A stretch of 64,000 nucleotides of DNA, from the NCBI GenBank assembly GCA_040766985.1, contig JAXGPL010000004.1, positions 1 to 64,000 of the forward strand, read 5' to 3'. Both the position numbers and the translations under genes were made by a program. Origin of the DNA: JAXGPL01 sp040766985. GTDB lineage: Bacteria > Bacillota > Sulfobacillia > JAUYEG01. Shown piece by piece: positions 17,162-25,188 of this stretch (position 1 is its first letter; each line of letters begins with the position of its first letter). Under the pieces are notes generated by a model. The model saw nothing but the letters and a program-made list of their open reading frames with translations. It was not told the DNA's origin and did not search any database.

Positions 17162-19102
17162 CTAGCCAACCGTGTCAAGGTTGCGTACTTCCTTGGCGTG
17201 CAGCGTTATGAACTCCCGGCGCGGCTCGACCGCATCGCCCATGAGGACGCTGAAGATCTCGTCCGCGTAAATGACATCCTCGACGGTGACCTGCATCAGC
17301 GTGCGCGTCTCGGGATTCATCGTCGTCTCCCAGAGTTCGTCGGCATTCATCTCGCCAAGCCCCTTGAACCTCTGCACGACCACACCGTCCCGGCCGTTTT
17401 CCGTAAGGTACTTCTCGAGCTCCGCATCGTTGCCCAGGTAGCGCGACGTCTTGCCCTTTTTGACCAGGTAAAGGGGCGGCTGCGCGATATAGAGGTACCC
17501 GCGGTCAACGAGCGGCCGCATATAGCGGTAAAAGAAGGTCAGCAAGAGCGTACGGATGTGCGCCCCGTCAACGTCGGCGTCGCACATGATGATCACCCGG
17601 TGGTACCGGACGCGCGCGATGTCAAAATCGTCCTCAATACCGGCGCCGAGCGCGGTGATGATCGTCCGGATAGCATCATTGCTGAGCATGCGGTCCAGCC
17701 TCGCCCGCTCAACGTTGAGGATCTTGCCCCGGAGCGGCAGGATCGCCTGGAAATGGTGGTCTCGTCCCTGTTTGGCATTGCCGCCGGCCGAGTCGCCCTC
17801 GACCAGGTACAGCTCGGCCCGCGAGGGATCCCGCACGGTGCAGTCCGTGAGCTTACCCGGAAGCGCGGTTATCTCCAGAGCCGACTTGCGGCGCGTCAGT
17901 TCGCGGGCTTTGCGAGCCGCCTCGCGCGCCCGGGAGGCCGTGACCGCCTTGTCGACGATGAGCCGCGCGATGGCGGGGGTTTCCTCGAGATAGGTTGCGA
18001 GGCCGTCGCCGACGATCGAATTGACGATGCCGGCGACCTCGGTGTTACCGAGCTTGGTCTTGGTCTGTCCCTCGAACTGAGGCTCGCGCAGCTTGACGTT
18101 GATGATGGCGACGATACCCTCGCGGACGTCCTCACCGGAGAGATTGGGGTCGGTTTCCTTGATCAAATTGCTGCGGCGGGCATAGTCGTTGACGACGCGG
18201 GTGACCGCGACCTTGAAACCGGCCTCGTGCGCTCCGCCTTCATGCGTGTTGATGGTATTGGCGAACGAGAAGATGCTCTCAAGGTAGCCGGTGTTGTACT
18301 GGAGGGCGACCTCAACGTCGACGTCATCGCGCATGTCGGCGATGTAGATCGGCTCCTCGAATACAGGCTCTTTGCCGCGGTTGAGGTGCTTGACGAAAGA
18401 CACGATCCCGCCGTCGTACTTGAGCACGACGGTGTCCGCCGTCCGCTCGTCGAGCAGCGTTATCTGCAGGCTGCGGTTAAGGAAAGCCAGCTCCCGCAAG
18501 CGCTGGAGGATCGTCTGGTAGTCAAAGGCCGCCTCCGGAAACACCTCCGGATCGGGAAGGAACGTCGTCCGGGTGCCAGTGTCCGTAGCGTCGCCCATGC
18601 GCACCACATCAGTGGCCGGCCGGCCGCGTTCGTAACGCTGGCGATAGACGCCACCGTTGACGTGGACCTCGACCTCACAGTACGACGACAGCGCGTTGGT
18701 CACCGTGACCCCTACGCCGTGGAGTCCGCCGCTGACTTTGTACCCCTGGCCGCCGAACTTGCCTCCGGCGTGGAGCACTGTGCATGACGACCTCAAGCGC
18801 CGGTCGGTGCTGCTTGGGGTGAATGTCGACAGGGATGCCGCGGCCGTTGTCCTTGACGGTCGCCGACCCGTCGGTGTGAAGCGTGACCTCGATCGCGTTG
18901 CAGTACCCGGCGAGGGCCTCGTCGACGCTGTTGTCGACGACCTCCCAGAAATCTGGTGGAGCCGCGGCGCGACCGTGGTCGAGCCGATATACATGCCGGG
19001 GCGACGCCGAACCGCCTCCAGGCCCTCAAGCACCTGAATCTGGCTGGCGTCATACTTTGCCGTTACTTTGCGGGATTCGGGAGATTCGATAGAATCGCTC
19101 AC
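17162..19102 (-). CDS. gyrB: DNA gyrase subunit B (with two compensating frame errors)
   Basis: GyrB supplies the ATPase of gyrase. The start chosen is GTG 19102 (GAGAGG upstream). The N-terminus has EAVRRRPGMYIGSTT, and the Toprim part has EGDSAGG and MCDADVDGAHIRTLLLTFF. Between about 18951 and 18784 the frame is shifted: the residues EVVDNSVDEAL, DNGRGIPVDIHPKQHRPALEVVM appear only in another frame. ATTTC where ATTTTC is expected starts the shift, and one extra C after the ATG near 18785 ends it. The open frame therefore survives but the ATP-binding segment reads as nonsense. Sequencing error is the likeliest cause since gyrB is essential. Confidence 0.93.
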   Translation of the reverse strand: MSDSIESPESRKVTAKYDASQIQVLEGLEAVRRRPGMYIGSTTVAPRLHQISGRSSTTASTRPSPGTATRSRSRFTPTGRRPSRTTAAASLSTFTPSSTDRRLRSSCTVLHAGGKFGGQGYKVSGGLHGVGVTVTNALSSYCEVEVHVNGGVYRQRYERGRPATDVVRMGDATDTGTRTTFLPDPEVFPEAAFDYQTILQRLRELAFLNRSLQITLLDERTADTVVLKYDGGIVSFVKHLNRGKEPVFEEPIYIADMRDDVDVEVALQYNTGYLESIFSFANTINTHEGGAHEAGFKVAVTRVVNDYARRSNLIKETDPNLSGEDVREGIVAIINVKLREPQFEGQTKTKLGNTEVAGIVNSIVGDGLATYLEETPAIARLIVDKAVTASRAREAARKARELTRRKSALEITALPGKLTDCTVRDPSRAELYLVEGDSAGGNAKQGRDHHFQAILPLRGKILNVERARLDRMLSNDAIRTIITALGAGIEDDFDIARVRYHRVIIMCDADVDGAHIRTLLLTFFYRYMRPLVDRGYLYIAQPPLYLVKKGKTSRYLGNDAELEKYLTENGRDGVVVQRFKGLGEMNADELWETTMNPETRTLMQVTVEDVIYADEIFSVLMGDAVEPRREFITLHAKEVRNLDTVG

Positions 19103-19115
19103 TTGGCCTCTCACT

Positions 19116-19775
19116 TTAAGCCGGCCCGCCACCCGTATCATACCGGGAGCAGGGCCGGCAGTATCTGTGGCAATTATAGCATGCGCAGGGAAGGTGCCTC
19201 AACGTGGGCCTCCCGGGAGGCTTCGGGGTCGTCAGGCTGCTTGTTCCCGGCGGTGCGTCGCCGCTCGCAAGGGCCTCGCCGCACATATCCCCGCAAGGGC
19301 CGATCTGGGCGCGCAGTGCGCGGCTCAGCGCCCGGGCGAGCTCCCCGTCGCGGGCCTGGCCCGCTACTGAGCGGATTTCCGCCCACTGTGCACGTGAGAT
19401 ACGGCGGCGCGCCGCCGTAGGTGAAACCCTTTCTCCGCCCCCGGTCCCCGGAGCTCCGGATCCCACGCGCGGCGCCTGGACCCGGACCGGAATCGAAGCC
19501 GCTTGACGGGGGCAGTCCCCGCCGAGGGCTTCTCTCAGCTTACCGACGAGTTCGGGCTCGAGCATCTGCAACTGGTGTGACCACACCGGGCTGTCGGTCA
19601 CGACGAGAAGGGTGTCGCCCCGCACCCCCTCCGCCCAAGCATGTGCGCTGATTTGCTCGCCGACCACAGCCGGGAATACCTCGGCGGCCCGCTGAGCCTT
19701 CAATCCCTGTCGAGGTCGAGCGCCTGGGTGAGCATGCGGAGGACGGCCTCGAGCTTGTTCGCTACCGCTACGCAC
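19116..19775 (-). CDS. DUF721 (DciA-like) protein, frame broken near its start
   Basis: DUF721 proteins sit between recF and gyrB in many Gram-positive bacteria and resemble DciA, a helicase-loading factor. The core reads LKAQRAAEVFPAVVGEQISAHAWAEG, then GDTLLVVTDSPVWSHQLQMLEPELVGKL. The expected N-terminal helix (ANKLEAVLRMLTQALDLDR) lies in another frame and ends at a TGA next to it. Reading GGGG instead of GGG around 19705 would fuse them into one chain. The C-terminal third is of low complexity and poorly conserved. I take the annotated start as provisional. Confidence 0.7.
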   Translation of the reverse strand: MRSGSEQARGRPPHAHPGARPRQGLKAQRAAEVFPAVVGEQISAHAWAEGVRGDTLLVVTDSPVWSHQLQMLEPELVGKLREALGGDCPRQAASIPVRVQAPRVGSGAPGTGGGERVSPTAARRRISRAQWAEIRSVAGQARDGELARALSRALRAQIGPCGDMCGEALASGDAPPGTSSLTTPKPPGRPTLRHLPCACYNCHRYCRPCSRYDTGGGPA

Positions 19776-20941
19776 GGCGCGTCACCCGCCCCGCTGCGAC
19801 CGCGAACTCAGCCACAGCCCCCAGGCCGCGGTGCGGCACTCCCGCCATGTCGGTGGCTGTAACAAAAGTCTGGTAGCCCGATTCGGCCGGGCGAAGGATA
19901 TCCAGTAACGCGTCCCGCCGTCGCTGGTCCAATTCGGAGAAGACATCGTCAAGCAAGAGCACCGGTTTCTCACCGAGCACGGCCTGGAGAAACGCCGCCT
20001 CGGCCAGCCGTAACGCCAACGCAACGCTTCGTTGCTGGCCCTGGCTTGCGAACGTTCTCGCCGGCTGGCCGCTCACCGCGATCACCAGGTCGTCGCGGTG
20101 TGGCCCGACCAGTGTAACGCGCCGGGAGCGCTCCTCGGCCACGGCGTTGCGAAAAGCGGCTTGAGTAGGGCCGCATAGGCCTCGCGCGCGCCGGGCCCTT
20201 CTCCCGCAGCCTGGCTGGCTGGGCCGAGACAGCCCTGTTCGGATGCGCCCTCGCCGAGAAGATAGCGGGCCGTGAGTTCTTCCCCGCCGCCGGCAAGCCT
20301 GGCATAGGCGTCCGTGGCGAGTGGCATAAGCCGTTCAAGGCAGCGCAGCCGGTAGTCGAGAATCGCTGCGCCGTGGTCAACCAGCTGCTCGGTAAACGGC
20401 GCGATGAGCCGCTCGTCGGGCGGCCCGGCGGCGGCCGTGCTGAGGAGCCGGTTTCGATGGGCGAGCGCCTCCTCATAGCGCCGGCGCACGGTGCGGAACG
20501 CCGGGGCAGCCTTGGTTGCGACGCCGTCGATAAACCCCGGCGCAAACCGGGCGAGCCTTTGACGAGGCTGAGGTCGTCCGGAGAGAAGACCACCGCAGCC
20601 CCCATGGCAGCAGTCCGCGCCTTGCCGGTGAGAGAAAGGTCGCCCCGCCTGACGGTCTTGCGCCTGGCGGCGAACGTGACCTGGTACGAAACTAAATCGC
20701 CCGGCAGCGAGTCTCGTTCGACGCGGGCCCGCACCGAGAAGGCCTGCCTGCCGTGAGCAACCATCTCTGCGTCACGGCCGGCGCGATGCGAGAATCCGGT
20801 CAACACCAGGTGCACGGCCTCAACGATGTTCGTCTTGCCCGCGCCGTTTGGTCCCAATAGGAGGTTGGCTCCGGGTGCGGGACCGAGGTCCAACTCCGGG
20901 TAGTTGCGAAAGTCGGTGGCGGCAAGGCGATGGATTCTCAA
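19768..20941 (-). pseudogene. recF: RecF, split into three frames as sequenced
   Basis: RecF is an SMC-like ATPase that, with RecO and RecR, directs RecA to gaps. The start is TTG 20941. N-terminal part: LRIHRLAATDFRNYPELDL and Walker A GPNGAGKTN. The frame then breaks after SPDDLSLVKGSP near 20537 and continues in another frame (RRRYEEALAHRNRLL). It breaks again near 20150 and ends in a third frame with the signature SQGQQRSVALALRLAEA and Walker B VLLLDDVFSELD. Both breaks fit loss of one G or C (GGGGG to GGGG; GGCC to GCC). All conserved motifs are present, so the real gene is probably intact. The ribosome-binding site GAGGTGA lies in a hairpin loop region. Confidence 0.85.
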
Positions 20942-20963
20942 GGCCCGAGGATCACCTCGGGCC
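20939..20963 (-). promoter_or_regulatory. Hairpin covering the recF ribosome-binding site
   Basis: On the complement GGCCCGAGG-TGAT-CCTCGGGCC forms a nine-pair stem, immediately followed by the recF start TTG. The putative Shine-Dalgarno GAGGTGA is partly inside the stem. It may act as a weak intercistronic terminator after dnaN or hold down recF translation. Confidence 0.5.
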
Positions 20964-21016
20964 CTGTTTGGTTCAAATCCGCGGTGCGTGCTCGGCTGCC
21001 CAGGCAGCAAGCCTCC

Positions 21017-22123
21017 TCAGTCGAGGCGGATCGGCAGGATGATGTGATACGCGTCGTCATTACCCACCGGCCGCAGCCGTGCAGGGCTCGCAGGGCCGGA
21101 TATCTCTAACGTGAACCGCTCCGAATCCACGGTCCGCAGGGCTTCGATAAGGTAGCGCGCCGAGAAAGCGATGTCCAGGGTCTCGCCCGTCGTTTCGGCG
21201 ATCACTTCCTCCTGAACGCTGCCGACCTCAGGCGTCTGCGAATTGATCCTGACCCTGCCTTCCTCGAGCTTCAGCCGCACCATCTGCGCACCTTCCCGCG
21301 CAATCAGGCTGGCGCGGTCGCAGGCATTGAGAAATTCCTCTGTCTCCGTGGTTAATGTTGCCCTGTACTCACGGGGCACAACAGCGCGGCAATTGGGGAA
21401 CGTCCCGTCGATCACCCGTGTCGTGAACTCGATACCGGAAAAGGCCAGCCGCACCTGGTTGGCTCCAACCGCTACCTCGACCGGGTCCTCTGAATCCTGC
21501 AGGAGCCGCTGGAGTTCCGAGAGCGCGCGCCCGGGCAGGATCACGGAGAGGTCACCGGCCGACCCGAAATCCCCCGCTACATGAGCGTATGCGATCCGGT
21601 AGCCGTCAGTCGCGAACACCGCGGCCTGCTCGGCCGACATCTCAAGTAGCGCGCCCGTGAGCACCGGGCGGATATCCTCCCTTGAAACCGCGAAGTTGGT
21701 TCGGCGGATCAGGTCGCGGAGGGCCTGCTGCGAGATAGAGAACGTCTTCGCCCCGTCAACGGGGGGGAGCTGCGGAAACTCCCGAGCGGCAAATCCGTGG
21801 ATCACAAACTGTGAACGTTGCCAGGTCAACAGGGCGCGGACCGACGAGTCGTCCACCTCGCAGGCTATGTCCCCGTACGGGATCTTGCGAAGAATGTCGC
21901 CGAGGTAACGAGCCGGAAGGACGAGAGATCCCTCATCCTGCACGTTGGCCGGCGCCGAGCAGCGGATGCTGATCTCGTGATCTGTCGCCACCATCGTTAC
22001 CTTGTCGTCCGCGGCGGAAGTCAAGATACCCGATAGGACGGGAAGGGTTGTCCGGGTGGCAACGGCCCGCTGGACGGTCTGGATGGTCTGTGCCAGATCG
22101 GCATGAGCAGCTTGGAACTTCAT
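21017..22123 (-). CDS. dnaN: DNA polymerase III sliding clamp (beta)
   Basis: The beta clamp tethers the replicative polymerase to DNA. The 368-residue chain from ATG 22123 (AAGGAGGAG upstream) begins MKFQAAHADLAQTIQTVQRAV. It shows the three-fold repeated clamp domains with TTLPVLSGILTSA, FAVSREDIRPVLTGALLE and the C-terminal YLIEALRTVDSERFTLEISGP. The last residues VGNDDAYHIILPIRL match the usual MPMRL-type end. An upstream in-frame extension of 40 codons lies in the origin spacer and was rejected. Confidence 0.97.
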   Translation of the reverse strand: MKFQAAHADLAQTIQTVQRAVATRTTLPVLSGILTSAADDKVTMVATDHEISIRCSAPANVQDEGSLVLPARYLGDILRKIPYGDIACEVDDSSVRALLTWQRSQFVIHGFAAREFPQLPPVDGAKTFSISQQALRDLIRRTNFAVSREDIRPVLTGALLEMSAEQAAVFATDGYRIAYAHVAGDFGSAGDLSVILPGRALSELQRLLQDSEDPVEVAVGANQVRLAFSGIEFTTRVIDGTFPNCRAVVPREYRATLTTETEEFLNACDRASLIAREGAQMVRLKLEEGRVRINSQTPEVGSVQEEVIAETTGETLDIAFSARYLIEALRTVDSERFTLEISGPASPARLRPVGNDDAYHIILPIRLD

Positions 22124-22159
22124 CGGCGCTCCTCCTTGGCGTGTCGGTTTGGGGTGGTG

Positions 22160-22227
22160 CTTATTTCTAGAAAGTCCATTTATATATCCTCCAGTAGTTG
22201 CAGTAGGCGCTGTGGATTTGTGGATAA
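22160..22227 (-). promoter_or_regulatory. Candidate origin unwinding element (DnaA box, trio repeats, AT-rich tract)
   Basis: Read on the complement: a perfect DnaA box TTATCCACA (22219-22227), a second box-like AATCCACAG (22210-22218), and a CGCC clamp. Triplets TAC-TGC-AAC-TAC-TGG (22191-22205) follow, then an AT-rich run with ATATATAAATGG. This matches the order of the B. subtilis basal unwinding system between dnaA and dnaN. The rest of the 22124-22408 spacer has no gene. Confidence 0.65.
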
Positions 22228-22408
22228 CAGGGCTTAGACGCAACTAGACACGATTCGACACTCTGGGCATTCTGTGGAGGAGGCGGAAGTTGACCACAGC
22301 CTCCGCCCGGGCGGGGAGTCCGCCGGGCTGGTTTCTGTGGACATCTAGAGACTTTTTCAACAAGCCATGCACAGCAGCGGTCCTCCTCTTGGGGATAACC
22401 CGGCGGGG

Positions 22409-23806
22409 CTAACGAGACCTGACTTTCTCCTCCAGTTCGCGCATTAAACCGTAAAATGAAGCGTCGCTCTCGGTCTGGTTCTTGACTTTTTCGTACGCGT
22501 GCAGCACCGTCGTGTGGTCGCGGCCGCCGAAGGCCTCGCCGATCTTGGGCAGCGAAGCGTCGGTTAACTCGCGAGCCAAATACATCGCGATTTGGCGCGG
22601 AAACGCCACGGCCTTGGAGCGGCCGCGCGAAAGCAGTTCGTCGGGCGACAGGCGGTAATACTCCGCCACTGTACGGATAATGACCTCGATCGTCGTCGGT
22701 TTGGGGCGGGAGGTGGGGATGATGTCGCGGAGCGCCCGCGACGCCACCTCGACATTGAGGCCGGTGCCCGACAGGGAGGACAACGCTGCGACACGGACTA
22801 GGGCTCCTTCGAGTTCGCGGATGTTGGAGTCGAATTTGCTCGCGATGAGTTCGATGACGTCCGCTTCCACCTCGAGACCTTCGTTCCGGGCCTTTTTCCG
22901 CAAAATTGCGACCCGGGTTTCGAAGTCGGGCGGCTGGATGTCGGCGATCAGCCCCCACTCAAAGCGAGAGCGAAGCCGCTCCTCGAGCGTCGGGATATCC
23001 CTGGGCGGCCGGTCGGACGTGAGGACGATCTGGCGATTCGCTTCGTGCAGGGCGTTGAACGTGTGGAAAAACTCCTCCTGGGTCGCTTCCTTGCCGGCGA
23101 GGAACTGCACATCGTCAACCAGGAGCAGGTCCGCGTTGCGGTAGCGCGAGCGGAAGGCCCCAGTCGTACCAAAGCGGATCGCGTCGATCAGCTCGTTGGT
23201 GAAGGCTTCGGAAGAGACATATGCCACCCTTGCACGCTGGTTGCGGTCGATAACGTGATGGGCGATGGCTTGCAGCAGGTGGGTCTTGCCAAGCCCGACG
23301 CCTCCGTAGATGAACAGAGGGTTATAGACCTTGGCCGGCGATTCGGCGACTGCCTTGGCCGCCGCGTGGGCGAAGCGGTTGCCGCTGCCCACGACAAACG
23401 ACTCGAATGTGTATCTACTGCTTAGGGTCCGCCAGGGCGCGGACGCTGCCACTGTGCCGTTGGACTGCCCTGCGCGGCCTTTGGGCCTGGTCAACGACGC
23501 AAGGTCCAAGTCCTCGATAATGTCGACGGGTTCTTCATCATCGGCGGCCGAGGCGGGGTTGGTTACGAAGCTGATCGCCATCTGCCGCTCGACGACTCCG
23601 GACAGAGCACGCCGCACCGATTGCTCACAGCGCTGTTCGAGCCACTGGCGGGCAAAATCGTTGGGGCATGCCAGCACGACGCGATCGTCGTAGAGGGCAA
23701 GGGGTTTGACCGTGCGAAGCCAACCGTCGATGCTCGGGGATGGACTCTCTGCGGCGATCCGCTCCAAAGTCGCGTCCCAGATATCCCCGAGGTTTGTAGC
23801 GCTCAT
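22409..23806 (-). CDS. dnaA: Chromosomal replication initiator DnaA
   Basis: DnaA binds the origin boxes and melts DNA. The 465-residue protein from ATG 23806 shows domain I (LGDIWDATLERIAAE) and a short linker. The AAA+ domain has Walker A GGVGLGKTHLL, Walker B DLLLVDDVQFLAGKE and sensor regions. The C-terminal helix-turn-helix carries the signature GGRDHTTVLHAYEKV. A GGGGAGG lies 12 bases before the start, which is rather far; a 15-codon longer frame exists but adds no conserved sequence. DnaA boxes flank the gene on both sides, so it probably regulates itself. Confidence 0.97.
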   Translation of the reverse strand: MSATNLGDIWDATLERIAAESPSPSIDGWLRTVKPLALYDDRVVLACPNDFARQWLEQRCEQSVRRALSGVVERQMAISFVTNPASAADDEEPVDIIEDLDLASLTRPKGRAGQSNGTVAASAPWRTLSSRYTFESFVVGSGNRFAHAAAKAVAESPAKVYNPLFIYGGVGLGKTHLLQAIAHHVIDRNQRARVAYVSSEAFTNELIDAIRFGTTGAFRSRYRNADLLLVDDVQFLAGKEATQEEFFHTFNALHEANRQIVLTSDRPPRDIPTLEERLRSRFEWGLIADIQPPDFETRVAILRKKARNEGLEVEADVIELIASKFDSNIRELEGALVRVAALSSLSGTGLNVEVASRALRDIIPTSRPKPTTIEVIIRTVAEYYRLSPDELLSRGRSKAVAFPRQIAMYLARELTDASLPKIGEAFGGRDHTTVLHAYEKVKNQTESDASFYGLMRELEEKVRSR

Positions 23807-24317
23807 CAGGCGGCCGTGCCTCCCCGTACAAGTTATCCACAGGCTGTCCACAGGCGCAATCCGACACGTGCGTCCCTGCTATGGCTCAAGCCGGCGATAT
23901 CTGGCCAGGCCGCGAAACGAAACGAAGTCCCCCGCAGGATCATCCCTCGGCTGGGCTTGTCCAAACGACGCTCGCTAGCTGGCGTTTTGCTCTCTTGGCG
24001 AGGCACAGCGTGGTGTCGTGTGCTGCCAGGTCCAACGGCGCGGTGATTGAGGCTACCTGGGCGCAAAGGTTAAGGGCAAATGGGGCGCCCCGTCGTGGGC
24101 AAGTTATGCACAGCTTATCCCCAATGCGTGATTGCCAATGCTTGCCAGCAGTAATCACCGGCTGACCCCTCGGCTCGGCGTTGAGAGGCAAGAACCACTA
24201 TAGCAAAGGGGTAGGGTGTGGACAACCGAACATTGTGGACAACCCCTGTCGCGGCACGGCGCCGGGCACAGGGTAATGACAGTGTAAAACAGGCTCTCGC
24301 ACTGGCTTTCTGTTTCC
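23807..24317. other. Origin region upstream of dnaA (DnaA-box cluster)
   Basis: This spacer between divergent dnaA and rpmH has no gene. It holds TTATCCACA (23833-23841), CTGTCCACA (23844-23852), TTATGCACA (24104-24112), TTATCCCCA (24115-24123), and two TTGTCCACA boxes on the complement (24217-24225, 24234-24242). With the dnaA-dnaN spacer this forms a bipartite oriC of Bacillus type. Genes on both sides run away from it. Confidence 0.85.
24197..24225 (-). promoter_or_regulatory. Candidate dnaA promoter overlapping a DnaA box
   Basis: On the complement TTGTCC (24220-24225) is followed after 17 bases by TATAGT (24197-24202). The -35 element is part of the DnaA box TTGTCCACA, so DnaA binding could block it. 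The leader to dnaA would be about 385 bases. Confidence 0.45.
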
Positions 24318-24347
24318 TTGACAGCCCAATTTTGGCCAAGATATAAT
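24318..24347 (+). promoter_or_regulatory. Promoter of rpmH-rnpA
   Basis: Perfect TTGACA (24318-24323) and perfect TATAAT (24342-24347) with an 18-base spacer. The start would be near 24354, about 48 bases before rpmH. It is the best sigma-A promoter in the window, as expected for a ribosomal protein gene. Confidence 0.85.
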
Positions 24348-24401
24348 GCCGTTGGTCCGCGGGCGGCGCGCCCGCGGCGCATTTGACTAGGGGTGGATCT
24401 T

Positions 24402-24536
24402 GTGAAACGTACGTACCAGCCAAAAGCGCGGCGACGTAAGCGCGTGCATGGGTTCTTGCATCGGATGCACACCCGCGGCGGACGCCTGGTGATCAAGCGC
24501 CGCAGGGATAAAAGGCGTAGGCGGATTACGGTCTAG
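24402..24536 (+). CDS. rpmH: 50S ribosomal protein L34
   Basis: This 44-residue, very basic protein starts at GTG 24402 and reads MKRTYQPKARRRKRVHGFL, then HRMHTRGGRLVIKRRRDKRRR, the standard L34 sequence. A GGGGTGG lies upstream. It is the first gene right of the origin, followed by rnpA, the universal arrangement. A GC-rich hairpin with six T lies between it and rnpA. Confidence 0.97.
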   Translation: MKRTYQPKARRRKRVHGFLHRMHTRGGRLVIKRRRDKRRRRITV

Positions 24537-24537
24537 G

Positions 24538-24566
24538 GCCGGGCTCTCGGCCCCGGGCCGTTTTTT
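24538..24566 (+). terminator. Hairpin with T-run between rpmH and rnpA
   Basis: GGCC-rich sequence with CGGCC-CCG-GGCCG followed by TTTTTT ends two bases before the rnpA ATG. It may partially terminate transcription so that rpmH is made in excess of rnpA, and it leaves no room for an ordinary ribosome-binding site. Confidence 0.6.
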
Positions 24567-24568
24567 CT

Positions 24569-24928
24569 ATGCAGGGGCAAAACGCGAGACTGAGGTCCAA
24601 TGATCAGTACAGGGAGGTCCTCAAGAGCGGACGGTCGGTTGCCAACAGCCTGGCCGTCCTATATGTATTGCACCGCCCGGGGGACAGTTTTCAGGACCGG
24701 TTCGGCATCAGCGTCCCGCGCAGGTTCGGCACTGCGGTTGCGAGAAACCGCGTGCGTAGATTGTTCTGGGAAGCCTACCGATTGGAGGCAGGTCAACTGC
24801 GGGGTGGCACCGATATGGTGCTGATCCCGCGGGTGGGGGCCCGGGGCAAGGGATTTTGGGACTGCGCCGCTGCCCTGCGCGAATTACTGGGCAGAGTCAA
24901 GGCATATGGAGAAGGTGCGGCGAAGTGA
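24569..24928 (+). CDS. rnpA: Ribonuclease P protein component
   Basis: RnpA assists the RNase P RNA in 5' maturation of tRNAs. The 119-residue basic protein begins NARLRSNDQYREVLKSGRSVAN and contains the RNR signature ARNRVRRLFWEAYR (about 58-71). It lies downstream of rpmH and overlaps yidD by four bases. The ATG follows a T-run by two bases with no Shine-Dalgarno, so initiation may be weak or depend on an unusual mechanism. Confidence 0.95.
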   Translation: MQGQNARLRSNDQYREVLKSGRSVANSLAVLYVLHRPGDSFQDRFGISVPRRFGTAVARNRVRRLFWEAYRLEAGQLRGGTDMVLIPRVGARGKGFWDCAAALRELLGRVKAYGEGAAK

Positions 24929-25140
24929 CCGCAGCGGGTGCGGCCAAGGCGATCATAAGGCTTTACCAGGCCGCGGTGAGTCCGTACATTGGGCGCCGCT
25001 GCCGCTTCCTTCCCACCTGTTCGGAGTACGCATGGCAGGCAATTGACCGCTATGGACTGGCACGTGGAGGAATCCTGGCGTTGCGGCGCATATTCCGTTG
25101 TCATCCTCTCAGTCCCGGCGGATATGACCCAGTGCCGTAG
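24925..25140 (+). CDS. yidD: Membrane protein insertion efficiency factor YidD
   Basis: YidD is a small protein that helps YidC insert membrane proteins. The 71-residue chain from GTG 24925 carries the family hallmark YQAAVSPYIGRRCRFLPTCSEYA, with three conserved cysteines, then FRCHPLSPGGYDPVP. The GTG overlaps the rnpA stop (GTGA), so the two are coupled. A longer frame upstream overlaps rnpA and was rejected. Confidence 0.94.
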   Translation: MTAAGAAKAIIRLYQAAVSPYIGRRCRFLPTCSEYAWQAIDRYGLARGGILALRRIFRCHPLSPGGYDPVP

Positions 25141-25188
25141 AAACCGCGGTGCGTTACCGCGGCCGTCGGCAAGGAAGGGGCAGTTAGC

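Noticed and set aside
17198..18787. Plus-strand open frame of 529 codons opposite gyrB
   Set aside because: Shadow of gyrB; long antisense frames are expected at this GC content.
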